Made by a program: the position numbers and the translations under genes. Below, one piece after another: positions 1-12,975 of a stretch of DNA of 64,000 nt (its first letter is position 1; each line of letters begins with the position of its first letter). The stretch lies in assembly GCF_019175385.1 (NCBI RefSeq), contig NC_083346.1, forward strand, positions 87,806,543 to 87,870,542, read 5' to 3'. The notes beneath the pieces are model-generated. The model ran no database searches. It had not been told where the DNA came from and worked only from the letters and a program-made list of their open reading frames with translations. The stretch comes from Lycium barbarum (lineage: Eukaryota > Streptophyta > Magnoliopsida > Solanales > Solanaceae).

Positions 1-2952
1 CAATGTCAAAAGATGTTATTCCAATTCCGCAATGATTAGGCTCGTGTAATTTCTGCATATGAATCAGTTAATTAGTGTAGTCTTAATGTGTGTTACCATT
101 AGTTATATCTTAGTTTACACATCAACGTTAGCAAATAGCAGCTGAGTCCAATTAGCCCATATGTGAACCTCTTCCCTTCAGTTATTCCATTTCTATCTGA
201 TTCTGCTTGTTGTCATGTTATGGTTTAGTTTGTTAGTTGACATTACCAGTGCAAGCACGAATAGGGTTGCCTTTAGGTATTGTTTGGTGGTTAAGTTAAG
301 TTAGTATGCTTAACTCGTACTGTTTAGTTAAAATTATTGTGGAATGTCTATCCAGATAAGTTTGTTTATTGGTAGTGACTTAAATATGGTAAACAAACAT
401 TTAGTGGCCTTATTAGTTAATTTCCTGATTGATGGTTGCTTAAGCAGGGTCAAATGTGCATAAGTTTGTTTGGATGCCATTATTTAATCCATGACAACTC
501 CGAAAAGTCTTGTTTGTTTGCCTAAGGCCAAATGTCTATTTATGTGATATTCTTCATGTCTGAGCAGATCTTTTCCTCTTCTTACTTTTTGACTCTGCTC
601 ATGTGGGCTTGTCCTTTCCTTACCCTTTTGTTGATCAATAAACATGTTCATATGGTTATGTGTTTAAATCCACACATAGGCTTTAACATTAAAGTGTTTG
701 ATTTTATGCCTGTTGAGCCATTTTGCTAAGTTCAGCGGAGATTGTTAGTCTAACTGAATTTCTGTGTCGATTAATCATATTCCAAGTCAATTCCTCTATG
801 TGGTCTGAATCTTGTCTATGGGGATAGTTGCTGGTGTGTTACTGTGATTAGAGATTTTCACTTAATTTTGTTTAGTTACAGTTCTGAAAATACACCATCC
901 CTTCCCCTTCTGTTTCATTTTCTTTTTTTCTTTCCTCTCTTCACCCCATACATTTTAGCTTCTTAGTTGTTATGTATTAGTATTAGTATATTGTCTTCAT
1001 GATTTAGCACATTCTTATATTAATTCAGTTTATGGGTTATGAAGCATGTGATATGCTGCTGGGATTTGATAAAATGCTTATGTCTTAATCTTGCTTAGTA
1101 GTTACAGTGGCTATATGCTTATGTGTTGATTCAGTTTAGTTTTATTTCAGTCTTTTTCTAGTTCCCCTGTGGCTGATTATACTGATTCCCCACTCGTTTA
1201 ATTGATATATATGATCAAATAAGCTAGCTATGGTTACATTATATTTTAATGTTCGTTATGTAGTTTTCAGCCCCTGTTTCTGTTTGTTCAAAATTAGTAT
1301 CAGCAATACGATAACAACAATAACGACAGTTGAATGTTTGAATTAGCATATGGTCAGTTAATTAAATTTCATAGATGTTTAAGTTTTGCATCGGCTATGG
1401 TATGGGTATGAAATATGGAAGGTCTTCTACCAGCCAATCAAATCTTTGTTTATTTTTTTTGTAGCTTTTAAGCAAATGTGTGTACTGTGTTTAATTATGT
1501 ATATATATGTATATGACCAGCATATCTCAGTTAATACATTTAAGGGAGGACGGGGGCGAAAGCTTTCCAATATTAACCTTCTATACATCCTTATGAATGA
1601 GTATACATGAGATATACCTAAATATAAACGGTATATACATAATCTGTTGATTTGTTTTTTTTTTTTTAGTTATATGTACATGTCTGACTTCATTGGTTGA
1701 CTATATGCTAATCCTTTTCCTTTTCTTTTTTTTTATGCATGACATCTCGCATACGAGTCCAAACGACTCGTCATCTCCTCCCGCATTTGGCGTTCGGCTA
1801 AAAGCCCAATATGAAATTCTCTCCAGCCCCCTGTCCGCAGCACATGCCCAAAAGGAAAGAAATAAAATTCTGGGCAAAAGCCCAATAGACAGGAACACAG
1901 GCAGCAGCCATAGCAGTCTATAAAAAATAGCTGGGCCAAAGCCCAACAGCAGCCCCAAAATGGGTTAAGCCCATCTCATTATATTTTACACCTCTATTTT
2001 ATGTTGTTGCATTTAACTTGTATTATGTGACTAAATTTTATTTTGTTTTTATTTTCTTAATTTAGGTGAACTTTAGCGAATTTAGTGGGTTAGCTTTAGT
2101 GAAAGGGTAGTTAAACTTAAGAAAGATCAATTAATTCCATTAGCTTCATTTTCTTTCCCTTTTATGTCAAAACTGTTTGCGACATCTAGTATTTATTTTT
2201 TTAGAGTAATTGATTTGCAAAATAGCATGACTATATATTTCGAGTTAAGAGAATCATATTTTATGCTCACTATCCCAGAAATTTCAAAACGTCACTAATA
2301 TGCAAATATAGGTTCAAATACATTCTATGAATAATTTTTCAAAGTTTATCCAATAATACACTTCGTTTAGCCAAGTATAGTTAATATAAAAGAAATTAAA
2401 CTCATACCCTATCCATCACATTTTAAAGAAAATAAGTTTGGGTATTTTTACATCACCATATTGATATAACACAAAATTTTGTCTAAAGTTCACATTTTGG
2501 TAAAAGGTTATAGGCGAGTTGTTATATTTTTGCAAGTCTTATTTTCAAGAATATTATTACATTTTCATTCAATGCTTTAGCATGTCCAAGATTTATTTTA
2601 AATAGCCTTTAAAATCTTCTTTTATGCAATACATCATATTTTCTACAAGTATTATTTCAAATGACATCATTATTACTTTCATTTAAAGTCTTAGCAACAT
2701 TTATAAGTCCTACTTTAAAAAAATAGCATTACTCTTCTCATTCAAAGTTTTAACAGCAGTCATAAGTCTCAGCGTTTCCTTTATGAAATAACTATATTTT
2801 TCTACAAGTTAATTCAAACGACATTATTATATTTTCCTTTGAAACCTTAGTAATATGTACAAACTATTTTCTTAAAATTTAAACATTATATTTAACCTTA
2901 ATTAATTAACCTAAGTTTGGCCGGATAACCGTAGTTAACGGATTCTAAAGGA
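1..2952 (+). mobile_element. Ogre/Tat-type LTR, copy 1 (both ends missing)
   Basis: This stretch is nearly identical to 6405-10434 at a constant offset of 6,404 until that copy enters its internal duplication. It is therefore the right-hand part of the same long LTR. The left edge is cut by the window. The right edge breaks at about 2952, before the last 220 or so bases that lead to the LTR end at 10658. It carries no credible gene: the short open frames around 532-729, 1386-1610 and 1693-1923 recur in the other LTR copies as conserved non-coding sequence. It is single-copy for the segment that is duplicated at 7279-9421. The class is assigned from the tRNA-Arg-like primer site and gag that follow the complete copy. 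Confidence 0.75.
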
Positions 2953-4245
2953 TGATTTTGTGAATATGGACATAAACGTGGATATACATTTCTACATTAT
3001 AAATTGTGAGAGTGGACGTGAATTTATATTTCAATATCGTAGATTGTGTGGTCGTGGATTTATTTTCTGCATGGTGGATATTGTGGACGTGGAAGTGAAT
3101 TTATCTTTTTACATTATAAACATTGTGGATGTGGACGTGGAGGTGGATTTATCTTTCTCGCATTATACAATTTATGAAAATGGACGGGGATATAAATTTA
3201 CATGCTACGCATCTTGTGGACATGGACATGAAATTCTACATTATAAAATTTGTAGAAGTGGATGTGAATTTATATTTTTACCGTGGATGTGGATGTGGAA
3301 GTGGATTTATATTTCTTACATTATAAAATTTTGTGGAAGTAGACGTGGATTTATTTTCTTCATTGTGGATATTGTGGACGTGGAAGTGGATTTATCTTTT
3401 ACAATATGAACATTGTGGACGTGGACATGGATTTATCTTTCTTGCATTATAAATTTTGCGAAAGTAGACGTGGATTTATCATTTTTCACACGAATGACTT
3501 CGTGGATGTGGACGTGGATGTGGATTTATATTTTTACATTATAAAATTTGTGGAAGTGGACGTGGATTTATTTTTCTGCAATGTGGATATTGTGGACGTG
3601 GAAGTGGATTTATCTTTTTACATTATAAACATTGTGGACGTGGACGTGGACGTGGATTTATCTTTCTTGCATTAAAAAATTTGTGGAAGTGGATGTGGAT
3701 TTATATTTTTGTACCGTGGAAGTGGATGTGGATTTATATTTTTTGTACAGTGGAAGTGGATGTGGATTTATTTTTTTTGTACCACAAAAGTGGACGTGGA
3801 TTTATATTTTTGTACCACGAAAGTGGACGTGGATTTACATTTGTACCGTGGAAGTGGACGTGGATTTATATTTTTGTACCGTGGAAGTGGATGTGGAATT
3901 ATATTTTTTTTGCACAGTGGAAGTGGATGTGGATTTATATTTTTGTACAATGGAAGTGGATGTGGATTTATATTTTGTACAGTGGAAGTGGATGTGGATT
4001 TATATTTTGTACAGTGGAAGTGGATGTGGATTTATATTTTTGTACAGCGGAAGAGGACGTGGATTTATATTTTTGTACCGTGGAAGTGGATGTGGATTTA
4101 CATTTTTACACCGCGGAAGTGGATGTGGATTTATATTTTTTGTACAGTGGAAGTGGATGTGGATTTATGTTTTAGATTTCCTTAAAATAAACGTGGATGT
4201 GGATTTAGATTTCGTTAAAGTGGATATCAATGTCGACTTAATTCT
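2953..4245 (+). repeat. Minisatellite of GTGGA-rich units in Ogre/Tat 3' UTR
   Basis: This is a tandem array built from GTGGACGTGGA-like blocks followed by a T-rich tail such as TTTATATTTTTGTACC. From about 3700 to 4170 the unit is close to 33 bp. Left of that, units are longer and more diverged, with CATTATAAA spacers. Long forward frames (2960-3409, 3632-4369) are open in several phases at once because the unit lacks stops, so they are not genes. Tandem subrepeats in a hypervariable 3' UTR are an established feature of Tat/Ogre elements, and the array sits where such a UTR would be. Confidence 0.85.
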
Positions 4246-4959
4246 TCTCCAAGTGGAAGCCATAAATTTAATCTCCAAAGTATGTTGCGGATTCAACTTT
4301 CAAACAGGGGTTACAAGTGTAAACTTCTCCAACCCTGTCTTATTTACACATATATTTCTTTATTGCTAACAATTGTTTTTAGCTTGTGGCTTTTGACAAT
4401 ATTAAAGTTGGCGTCACACATCAACTCGTTGAACTATCTCTTCGACAGCGAACTGGGGCAATTTGGTTGGGAAGGATAATCAGACTTCCCGACAAGGGTC
4501 AAGGATCTACCTCGAACACTCGTCTCCAACCGCAAATATTGTGCTTGCATTCCAGCACACTCAATTTTCAGAATTCCCAAGTTCTATTATAATACCCAGT
4601 GTCACCATAATTCGACACTGGGACAATATTTTGCAAAGATTCGTACCAATCAGGATTTGCCAGTCATAGGTGTCGTAGTCATCCCATAACTACACACGGC
4701 CTGGTTCTCATGCAGCCTGAGATATGTAGGCAACTCGGAGACCGGAGTTCGGCCATAATCCTCTCAAATTTCCTTTAGCCGGGACAAAATAGGCTACTGA
4801 GTCAACGTCTTTGCCCGACAATTATGTCCCGCCTCTCCTCCGAAATACCTATTTACGCTTCTAATAGTTTTGGCAAATTAAAAAATATATTTATATTTTA
4901 CTATAATTATTAGCCTCTAATCAATACCGGTGTTTCATTATTCTATTACAGTTACTAGC
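4246..4959 (+). other. Ogre/Tat 3' UTR-like remnant, non-coding
   Basis: No coding frame is supported. The text around 4430-4830 (CGACAGCGAACTGGGGCAAT, then GAGATATGTAGGCAACTCGG) resembles the 3' untranslated part of Tat-group elements as I remember it. This would be all that is left of the internal region between LTR copy 1 and the next LTR. No polypurine tract could be placed with confidence, so the start of the following LTR is unresolved. Confidence 0.45.

Positions 4960-5032
<73 letters not shown>
4960..5032. repeat. (TTA)n microsatellite
   Basis: An almost uninterrupted run of about 24 TTA/ATT trinucleotides, probably within the upstream part of the LTR. Length is likely variable between individuals. 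Confidence 0.95.
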
Positions 5033-5590
5033 ATTCACAATTTTTATCATTTCGGCATTTTACCAGCTTATGCACACGCATCGCATTTATCATCGCGTAA
5101 TTTAATAATAGCATTTACTTACTGTTGAATTTCAAATATATTATCGCACGGCTATTACGGCGTCATTTTATTTTCATCTGAGTACTAATAAATACATACT
5201 TTATATTAGGAGATATTTTAGCACACTTAGTATATGATTAATTAAAATGGGTCTCTTATTTAAATTTAGAAGTCAAACTATTTTCATCCAGCCCAATATT
5301 TTAAAACAACCAGCCCAAATCAGTTAACGCACATTTTATTCCAAACCCACATTTTAATACCCAACCCAACATTTTTCACCCCAGCCCACATTTAAAATCG
5401 ACCCAGTCCAAGAATGGACCCGACCCGTTTCTTAATTTAATGAAAACAGGTAGGGCACCTCTCCTCTTTCTTTTTCATCGCCGCCCCATCCCTTCTCTTT
5501 CTTTCCTTCATTCTCATCCCCACCACGCCGTTTTCTTTTCCCCACTCCCTTCCATCATCATTTTTCTTCAACTCGAAAGAGCCAAAACCC

Positions 5591-5597
5591 TATAAAT
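5591..5597 (+). promoter_or_regulatory. Probable LTR TATA box
   Basis: TATAAAT follows a long C/T-rich tract and AAAACCC. Downstream sequence continues into the part shared with the other LTR copies. The placement fits the U3/R promoter of a long LTR. The transcription start is not shown. Confidence 0.55.
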
Positions 5598-7278
5598 GGT
5601 CGCGGGTTGAATCGTTTAGGGACAGGTTTGAGAACCCCCCAAAAATTGCCTTGCAAAAATGAGGTCTGGAACCCGAGGATCCCTGGAAAAGAAGATCGAA
5701 AAAAAAAAAACCTCGAATCCCTTGAATCTTTGAAAATATTGAGTCTTTGAATCGCAAAAATCCCCCTAGAAAGCATTAAGTTAGCAGCAGCCGTAACATT
5801 CTTGATATCGATTTAACATACCAAATCGATTTTCTATTTTATTTTGCCCTTTTGGTATTACATTGAATCCGAGGTGCACGAGCCCATATTCGATAAGATC
5901 GAGTGTAGATCGAAGGCCTCGTACCCATTTCGCTGCACCCGAAGAAGGTAAATTTCCTTCCCTTAAATTATTTTTAGTATTTCTTGAAATGTTTGAAACT
6001 GTTTATGTGATCTGTTTTGCTTAGTTGTATTTCAGATTTTGTTCGTAGTTATTTTAGTGGTATTAGACATGTTTAGTTATGTTCAGTTCAGTTTTGGGAC
6101 TGTTGCAGCTTTACATGCAAGTTTGGATTAACCAGGTGCTTTAGGTTCATCTTTGTTTGCCTGTATGTCCTGGGATTAATCATGTGTTAGCGTTGATTTA
6201 GATAAGCCTGTTTATATGTTCCTGTATTAGTCTGCTTGTGTGGTTAAGCATGTCTATTTATGATAATTCAATTTGGTTTGTTTAAGTCAGTAAACACCCT
6301 CCTTTATTTATTTAGCAGTGGATTAAGCATTTTCTGTTTGTGTTATGTGTTTATGTGTTTCACGTGTTTTGCTAATCTACTGTTAGGCTAGTCTAATAAT
6401 TTGGCAATGTCAAAAGATGTTATTCCAATTCCGCAATGATTAGGCTCGTGTAATTTCTGCATATGAATCAGTTAATTAGTGTAGTCTTAATGTGTGTTAC
6501 CATTAGTTATATCTTAGTTTACACATCAACGTTAGCAAATAGCAGCTGAGTCCAATTAGCCCATATGTGAACCTCTTCCCTTCAGTTATTCCATTTCTAT
6601 CTGATTCTGCTTGTTGTCATGTTATGGTTTAGTTTGTTAGTTGACATTACCAGTGCAAGCACGAATAGGGTTGCCTTTAGGTATTGTTTGGTGGTTAAGT
6701 TAAGTTAGTATGCTTAACTCGTACTGTTTAGTTAAAATTATTGTGGAATGTCTATCCAGATAAGTTTGTTTATTGGTAGTGACTTAAATATGGTAAACAA
6801 ACATTTAGTGGCCTTATTAGTTAATTTCCTGATTGATGGTTGCTTAAGCAGGGTCAAATGTGCATAAGTTTGTTTGGATGCCATTATTTAATCCATGACA
6901 ACTCCGAAAAGTCTTGTTTGTTTGCCTAAGGCCAAATGTCTATTTATGTGATATTCTTCATGTCTGAGCAGATCTTTTCCTCTTCTTACTTTTTGACTCT
7001 GCTCATGTGGGCTTGTCCTTTCCTTACCCTTTTGTTGATCAATAAACATGTTCATATGGTTATGTGTTTAAATCCACACATAGGCTTTAACATTAAAGTG
7101 TTTGATTTTATGCCTGTTGAGCCATTTTGCTAAGTTCAGCGGAGATTGTTAGTCTAACTGAATTTCTGTGTCGATTAATCATATTCCAAGTCAATTCCTC
7201 TATGTGGTCTGAATCTTGTCTATGGGGATAGTTGCTGGTGTGTTACTGTGATTAGAGATTTTCACTTAATTTTGTTTA

Positions 7279-9421
7279 GTTACAGTTCTGAAAATACACC
7301 ATCCCTTCCCCTTCTGTTTCATTTTCTTTTTTTCTTTCCTCTCTTCACCCCATACATTTTAGCTTCTTAGTTGTTATGTATTAGTATTAGTATATTGTCT
7401 TCATGATTTAGCACATTCTTATATTAATTCAGTTTATGGGTTATGAAGCATGTGATATGCTGCTGGGATTTGATAAAATGCTTATGTCTTAATCTTGCTT
7501 AGTAGTTACAGTGGCTATATGCTTATGTGTTGATTCAGTTTAGTTTTATTTCAGTCTTTTTCTAGTTCCCCTGTGGCTGATTATACTGATTCCCCACTCG
7601 TTTAATTGATATATATGATCAAATAAGCTAGCTATGGTTACATTATATTTTAATGTTCGTTATGTAGTTTTCAGCCCCTGTTTCTGTTTGTTCAAAATTA
7701 GTATCAGCAATACGATAACAACAATAACGACAGTTGAATGTTTGAATTAGCATATGGTCAGTTAATTAAATTTCATAGATGTTTAAGTTTTGCATCGGCT
7801 ATGGTATGGGTATGAAATATGGAAGGTCTTCTACCAGCCAATCAAATCTTTGTTTATTTTTTTTGTAGCTTTTAAGCAAATGTGTGTACTGTGTTTAATT
7901 ATGTATATATATGTATATGACCAGCATATCTCAGTTAATACATTTAAGGGAGGACGGGGGCGAAAGCTTTCCAATATTAACCTTCTATACATCCTTATGA
8001 ATGGGTATACATGAGATATACCTAAATATAAACGGTATATACATAATCTGTTGATTTGTTTTTTTTTTTTTAGTTATATGTACATGTCTGACTTCATTGG
8101 TTGACTATATGCTAATCCTTTTCCTTTTCTTTTTTTTTATGCATGACATCTCGCATACGAGTCCAAACGACTCGTCATCTCCTCCCGCATTTGGCGTTCG
8201 GCTAAAAGCCCAATATGAAATTCTCTCCAGCCCCCTGTCCGCAGCACATGCCCAAAAGGAAAGAAATAAAATTATGGGCAAAAGCCCAATAGACAGGAAC
8301 ACAGGCAGCAGCCATAGCAGTCTATAAAAAATAGCTGGGCCAAACCTTCCCCTTCTGTTACAGTTCTGAAAATACACCATCCCTTCCCCTTCTGTTTCAT
8401 TTTCTTTTTTTCTTTCCTCTCTTCACCCCATACATTTTAGCTTCTTAGTTGTTATGTATTAGTATTAGTATATTGTCTTCATGATTTAGCACATTCTTAT
8501 ATTAATTCAGTTTATGGGTTATGAAGCATGTGATATGCTGCTGGGATTTGATAAAATGCTTATGTCTTAATCTTGCTTAGTAGTTACAGTGGCTATATGC
8601 TTATGTGTTGATTCAGTTTAGTTTTATTTCAGTCTTTTTCTAGTTCCCCTGTGGCTGATTATACTGATTCCCCACTCGTTTAATTGATATATATGATCAA
8701 ATAAGCTAGCTATGGTTACATTATATTTTAATGTTCGTTATGTAGTTTTCAGCCCCTGTTTCTGTTTGTTCAAAATTAGTATCAGCAATACGATAACAAC
8801 AATAACGACAGTTGAATGTTTGAATTAGCATATGGTCAGTTAATTAAATTTCATAGATGTTTAAGTTTTGCATCGGCTATGGTATGGGTATGAAATATGG
8901 AAGGTCTTCTACCAGCCAATCAAATCTTTGTTTATTTTTTTTGTAGCTTTTAAGCAAATGTGTGTACTGTGTTTAATTATGTATATATATGTATATGACC
9001 AGCATATCTCAGTTAATACATTTAAGGGAGGACGGGGGCGAAAGCTTTCCAATATTAACCTTCTATACATCCTTATGAATGGGTATACATGAGATATACC
9101 TAAATATAAACGGTATATACATAATCTGTTGATTTGTTCTTTTTTTTTTAGTTATATGTACATGTCTGACTTCATTGGTTGACTATATGCTAATCCTTTT
9201 CCTTTTCTTTTTTTTTATGCATGACATCTCGCATACGAGTCCAAACGACTCGTCATCTCCTCCCGCATTTGGCGTTCGGCTAAAAGCCCAATATGAAATT
9301 CTCTCCAGCCCCCTGTCCGCAGCACATGCCCAAAAGGAAAGAAATAAAATTCTGGGCAAAAGCCCAATAGACAGGAACACAGGCAGCAGCCATAGCAGTC
9401 TATAAAAAACAGCTGGGCCAA
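7279..9421 (+). repeat. 1,078-bp tandem duplication inside the LTR
   Basis: 7279-8344 and 8357-9421 are near-identical at a constant offset of 1,078 bp; for example the frames at 7790 and 8868, and at 8097 and 9175, correspond. LTR copies 1 and 3 have this segment once. At the join, 8345-8359 (CCTTCCCCTTCTGTT) copies 7304-7318 before the sequence returns to GTTACAG at 7279. This looks like replication with two template switches. Confidence 0.9.
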
Positions 9422-10661
9422 AGCCCAACAGCAGCCCCAAAATGGGTTAAGCCCATCTCATTATATTTTACACCTCTATTTTATGTTGTTGCATTTAACT
9501 TGTATTATGTGACTAACTTTTATTTTGTTTTTATTTTCTTAATTTAGGTGAACTTTAGCGAATTTAGTGGGTTAGCTTTAGTGAAAGGGTAGTTAAACTT
9601 AAGAAAGATCAATTAATTCCATTAGCTTCATTTTCTTTCCCTTTTATGTCAAAACTGTTTGCGACATCTAGTATTTATTTTTTTAGAGTAATTGATTTGC
9701 AAAATAGCATGACTATATATTTCGAGTTAAGAGAATCATATTTTATGCTCACTATCCCAGAAATTTCAAAACGTCACTAATATGCAAATATAAGTTCAAA
9801 TACATTCTATGAATAATTTTTCAAAGTTTATCCAATAATACACTTCGTTTAGCCAAGTATAGTTAATATAAAAGAAATTAAACTCATACCCTATCCATCA
9901 CATTTTAAAGAAAATAAGTTTGGGTATTTTTACATCACCATATTGATATAACACAAAATTTTGTCTAAAGTTCACATTTTGGTAAAAGGTTATAGGCGAG
10001 TTGTTATATTTTTGCAAGTCTTATTTTCAAGAATATTATTACATTTTCATTCAATGCTTTAGCATGTCCAAGATTTATTTTAAATAGCCTTTAAAATCTT
10101 CTTTTATGCAATACATCATATTTTCTACAAGTATTATTTCAAATGACATCATTATTACTTTCATTTAAAGTCTTAGCAACATTTATAAGTCCTACTTTAA
10201 AAAAATAGCATTACTCTTCTCATTCAAAGTTTTAACAGCAGTCATAAGTCTCAGCGTTTCCTTTATGAAATAACTATATTTTTCTACAAGTTAATTCAAA
10301 CGACATTATTATATTTTCCTTTGAAACCTTAGTAATATGTACAAACTATTTTCTTAAAATTTAAACATTATATTTAACCTTAATTAATTAACCTAAGTTT
10401 GGCCGGATAACCGTAGTTAACGGATTCTAAAGGAAGCCTAACCCCTTCCCTTTTGGATAATAAAGAACCCTTACCTAGAATCACATTGGTTAAGCAGACT
10501 ATTAACGGAGGTTTAGTTTTAACTTTACCTTAGTTAACATCTAGGTGTCCTAATTCACCGTTAAATTAATTAGGTGGTGACTCCTTAAAACAAACAAAAT
10601 AGGAATCACCAATATGTTGTACTCCTAAATTTAATCCGGTTAAAATGGGGGTGTGACAGCT

Positions 10662-10679
10662 TGGCGACTCTGCTGGGGA
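10662..10679 (+). other. Primer-binding site, tRNA-Arg-like
   Basis: TGGCGACTCTGCTGGGGA lies three bases after the LTR end GTGTGACA. It begins with TGG, as a site complementary to a tRNA CCA end must. The rest complements the 3' end of plant tRNA-Arg of the GACTC(T/C)G acceptor type, recalled rather than searched. Use of tRNA-Arg is established for Ogre elements and supports that assignment. Confidence 0.8.
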
Positions 10680-10680
10680 C

Positions 10681-11690
10681 TCTACCTAGGTTCTAACCAT
10701 AACGGACTTAGATTTAATTAAGCTTTGTGTGCTAACTTAGTTACTCTATTTTTCCTAAACTGTTTTACATGCTATAAATTGTTTGCGTGATTAATTGTTG
10801 TTTGATATAAACTGTCTAAGTGTTACTGCTTTGATAAATTGTCATTCCGTTCATATTTCCTCCATTTCTGGAAAATTCACACTATCACACGTACACGCGA
10901 GGTGTGTTTTGCGCACTCGCAAATTTCTTCAAAAATCTAAAATTTTAGGAGAGTTGGCGTATGCGCGGGGTGTCTGAATAACGGTGACCGCGTAGCCTTC
11001 TCACTCGAGTAGTCCGCTCGGGAACCTTGTGTCTATTAAACCCACTTTAAGTCTACCTAGGGTAGAGCGAAAACCAAAACCTTGTAAGGACATGCATCAT
11101 TTTAAACCTAAGAGGCTTAATACCCTTGGTGTATTAAGTTCATTATTAACCTTACCAAATGTCCAAATGAGTCTATGACTCTAAGTGGCACTATTCACTA
11201 TCTATGTGCATTATTTGAAGGAAAAATATGTGGACCTGGTACTCTATAGATAAATATTTAAGGAAAAACTGACATTTTGTTGCAGGTTGTCGTGGAGCAT
11301 CCAATTAATGCCGAAGGGTTGAAGACAACTAAAAGAAATTAGTGGAGATGAAGTGTTAGATATCTTAGATTAACTTTGAATTGTATTATTAAACCGGCAT
11401 GTAATAAATTTTTATTATTCTTGTAAATTAGTTTTAGGAAGAGTTATGGAATGATACATAAAAGACATGTTTGTCCTTCAAATGTTCGTTAGGCCTACCT
11501 CTGGCATAAAGAGGTCCCTTGCATTATAGAACGCGATGTATTATGTGCAATAATGTGTTTATATGCAATAACATGTCCTTACACTATACTTACTCGTTTT
11601 CTTTTTTCTTTTTTCTTTTCTTGTTTTATCTTTTTTTTTTCTTTTAAAACTCATTTTTCAAAAAAGAAGGTTGACTTGTGCTTAAAGGGA
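10681..11690 (+). other. Ogre/Tat leader between primer site and gag, non-coding
   Basis: About 1 kb of leader without a supported gene. Full Ogre elements often carry an extra frame upstream of gag; none is visible here. It ends with a C/T-rich tract (11580-11645). TTGTTGCAGGTTG near 11278 resembles a splice acceptor, but no partner donor could be assigned. Confidence 0.5.
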
Positions 11691-11694
11691 ACTG

Positions 11695-12975
11695 GTGGAG
11701 CATCCATCTTTCACACGGTCTAGAGCCAAGAAATCAGACTCTGACTCATCACTAATCACCTGGTTAACTAAAAAGACTCGTTCTAAAATGGAGCAAAGTT
11801 TGATCAATGCAACCACTTCATCTGAGCCATCTCTTAGTCTACCGATCACGAGTGATCCCACATCCTCTAATGAACCAGAAACACATTTGGAGATCATTGC
11901 TCGTCTGGAGCGATGAGTTGCTGAATTAAGTCACATGGTACTTCAAAATCGGTCATTTTCTCAAACTCCGCCACATATGACTCCATCTCACGGAGTTCGT
12001 CAGACTTTGCCTATGCCACCTCCATTCCCAAATTTGGATGAACTTAACCAAGCAAACTATTTTACCACTTCTCAACCAGCTCATTCCGAACCCCTTGCCC
12101 ACCTAGTTACTCAAAATGCTCCTCTTTTGTTTACAGCCGCTTCTTCAAAGGCTCAGTTCATACTGCCGACACATGATGTTACCAATGCGCATCAAGATTC
12201 GCCGGTATATACTTATACTACAGCTCCACCCATGACACAAACTCAAGGACAATGTCACGTAGATGTTGATCATTATGTCGAAGTCGAGAAGGAGGCAAGG
12301 GAAGTTAATGATGAAATGATAAATAGAAAGCTCAAAAGTTTGGAAGATGCCATGAGAAGTTTGCACGGACTCGGAAGTAACCAAAGCGTGAGATATGAAG
12401 AATAATGTGCATTTCCTGAGGTTGAATTGCCACCAGGTTACAAGATTCCAAAATTTGAGAAGTTTGATGGGTCGGGAAATCCTTTCTTCCATTTGAAGGT
12501 CTATTGTGAAAAGTTGATTGGTGTGGGGAAGAATGAAGGGATAAGAGTCAAACTATTTAATTAGAGTTTGAGTGGAAAAGCTTTGGAATGGTATTCCAAG
12601 CAAGATACAACCAAATGGCGTACTTGGGATGACTTGGCAAATACTTTTATGGATCATTACAAGTTTCATGTTGAGATCTCTCCTGACAGAATCTCAATTA
12701 CAATGTTAAAGAAGAAGTTAACCGAATCATTCCGAGAATATGCTATACGGTGGAGGGAAGAAGCATCTAGGGTGCACCCGCCCATGGAGGAAACAGAAGT
12801 GGTTACTTTCTTCATTCAGGCACTAGAACCAGAGTACTATGAATGTTTGGTGACAATGGGCGGAAAAATATTTGCGGAAGTGATCAAAGCTGGGGACATG
12901 ATCGAAGATGGAATTAAGACAGGGAGAATAACAAGTCTAGCAGCATTGCAGTCTACTAGTAAGGCCATACAAACT
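11695..12975 (+). pseudogene. gag: Ogre/Tat gag, broken and 3'-truncated
   Basis: Gag is the structural protein that packages element RNA into cytoplasmic particles. The reading runs through three in-frame stops (near 11914, 12403 and 12562). The first third is Pro/Ser/Thr-rich and looks like a Tat N-terminal region. The second segment ends in a charged helix. The retrotransposon gag domain then follows: KIPKFEKFDGSGNP, GKALEWYSKQD, REYAIRWREEASRVHPPM, and a final EDGIKTGRI. All are Tat-group hallmarks. Upstream is the primer site and leader. Downstream, at about 12975, gag passes directly into LTR sequence, so protease and polymerase are lost. No start ATG is evident; the frame is open upstream of a GTG at 11695. 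It cannot make a functional protein. Confidence 0.85.

Larger units (their letters stand above)
5033..10658 (+). mobile_element. Ogre/Tat-type LTR, copy 2 (long; left edge uncertain)
   Basis: The right end is GTGTGACA at 10651-10658, followed after three bases by a primer-binding site, so this copy has the true LTR 3' end. The left end is not resolved and may lie some distance left of 5033. U3 is C/T-rich and has a TATA box at 5591. Downstream sequence from 6405 equals copy 1. A 1,078-bp segment is duplicated in tandem (7279-9421), making this LTR unusually long, about 5.6 kb. LTRs of several kilobases are typical of Ogre elements. Small open frames inside it repeat between copies and have no recognisable domains; I regard them as non-coding. 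Confidence 0.75.

Noticed and set aside
532..729. Small protein conserved with 6936-7133
   Set aside because: The two copies are identical only because the whole LTR is duplicated. No domain is present and there is no coding-specific conservation.
2960..4369. Long open frames with Val-Asp-Val and Trp-Met-Trp repeats (up to 245 codons)
   Set aside because: They are translations of a minisatellite open in several frames at once. The composition follows the DNA unit and no domain is present.
10868..10977. Possible short upstream frame in the Ogre leader
   Set aside because: Sixty codons without similarity to the Ogre upstream frame. It is not supported.
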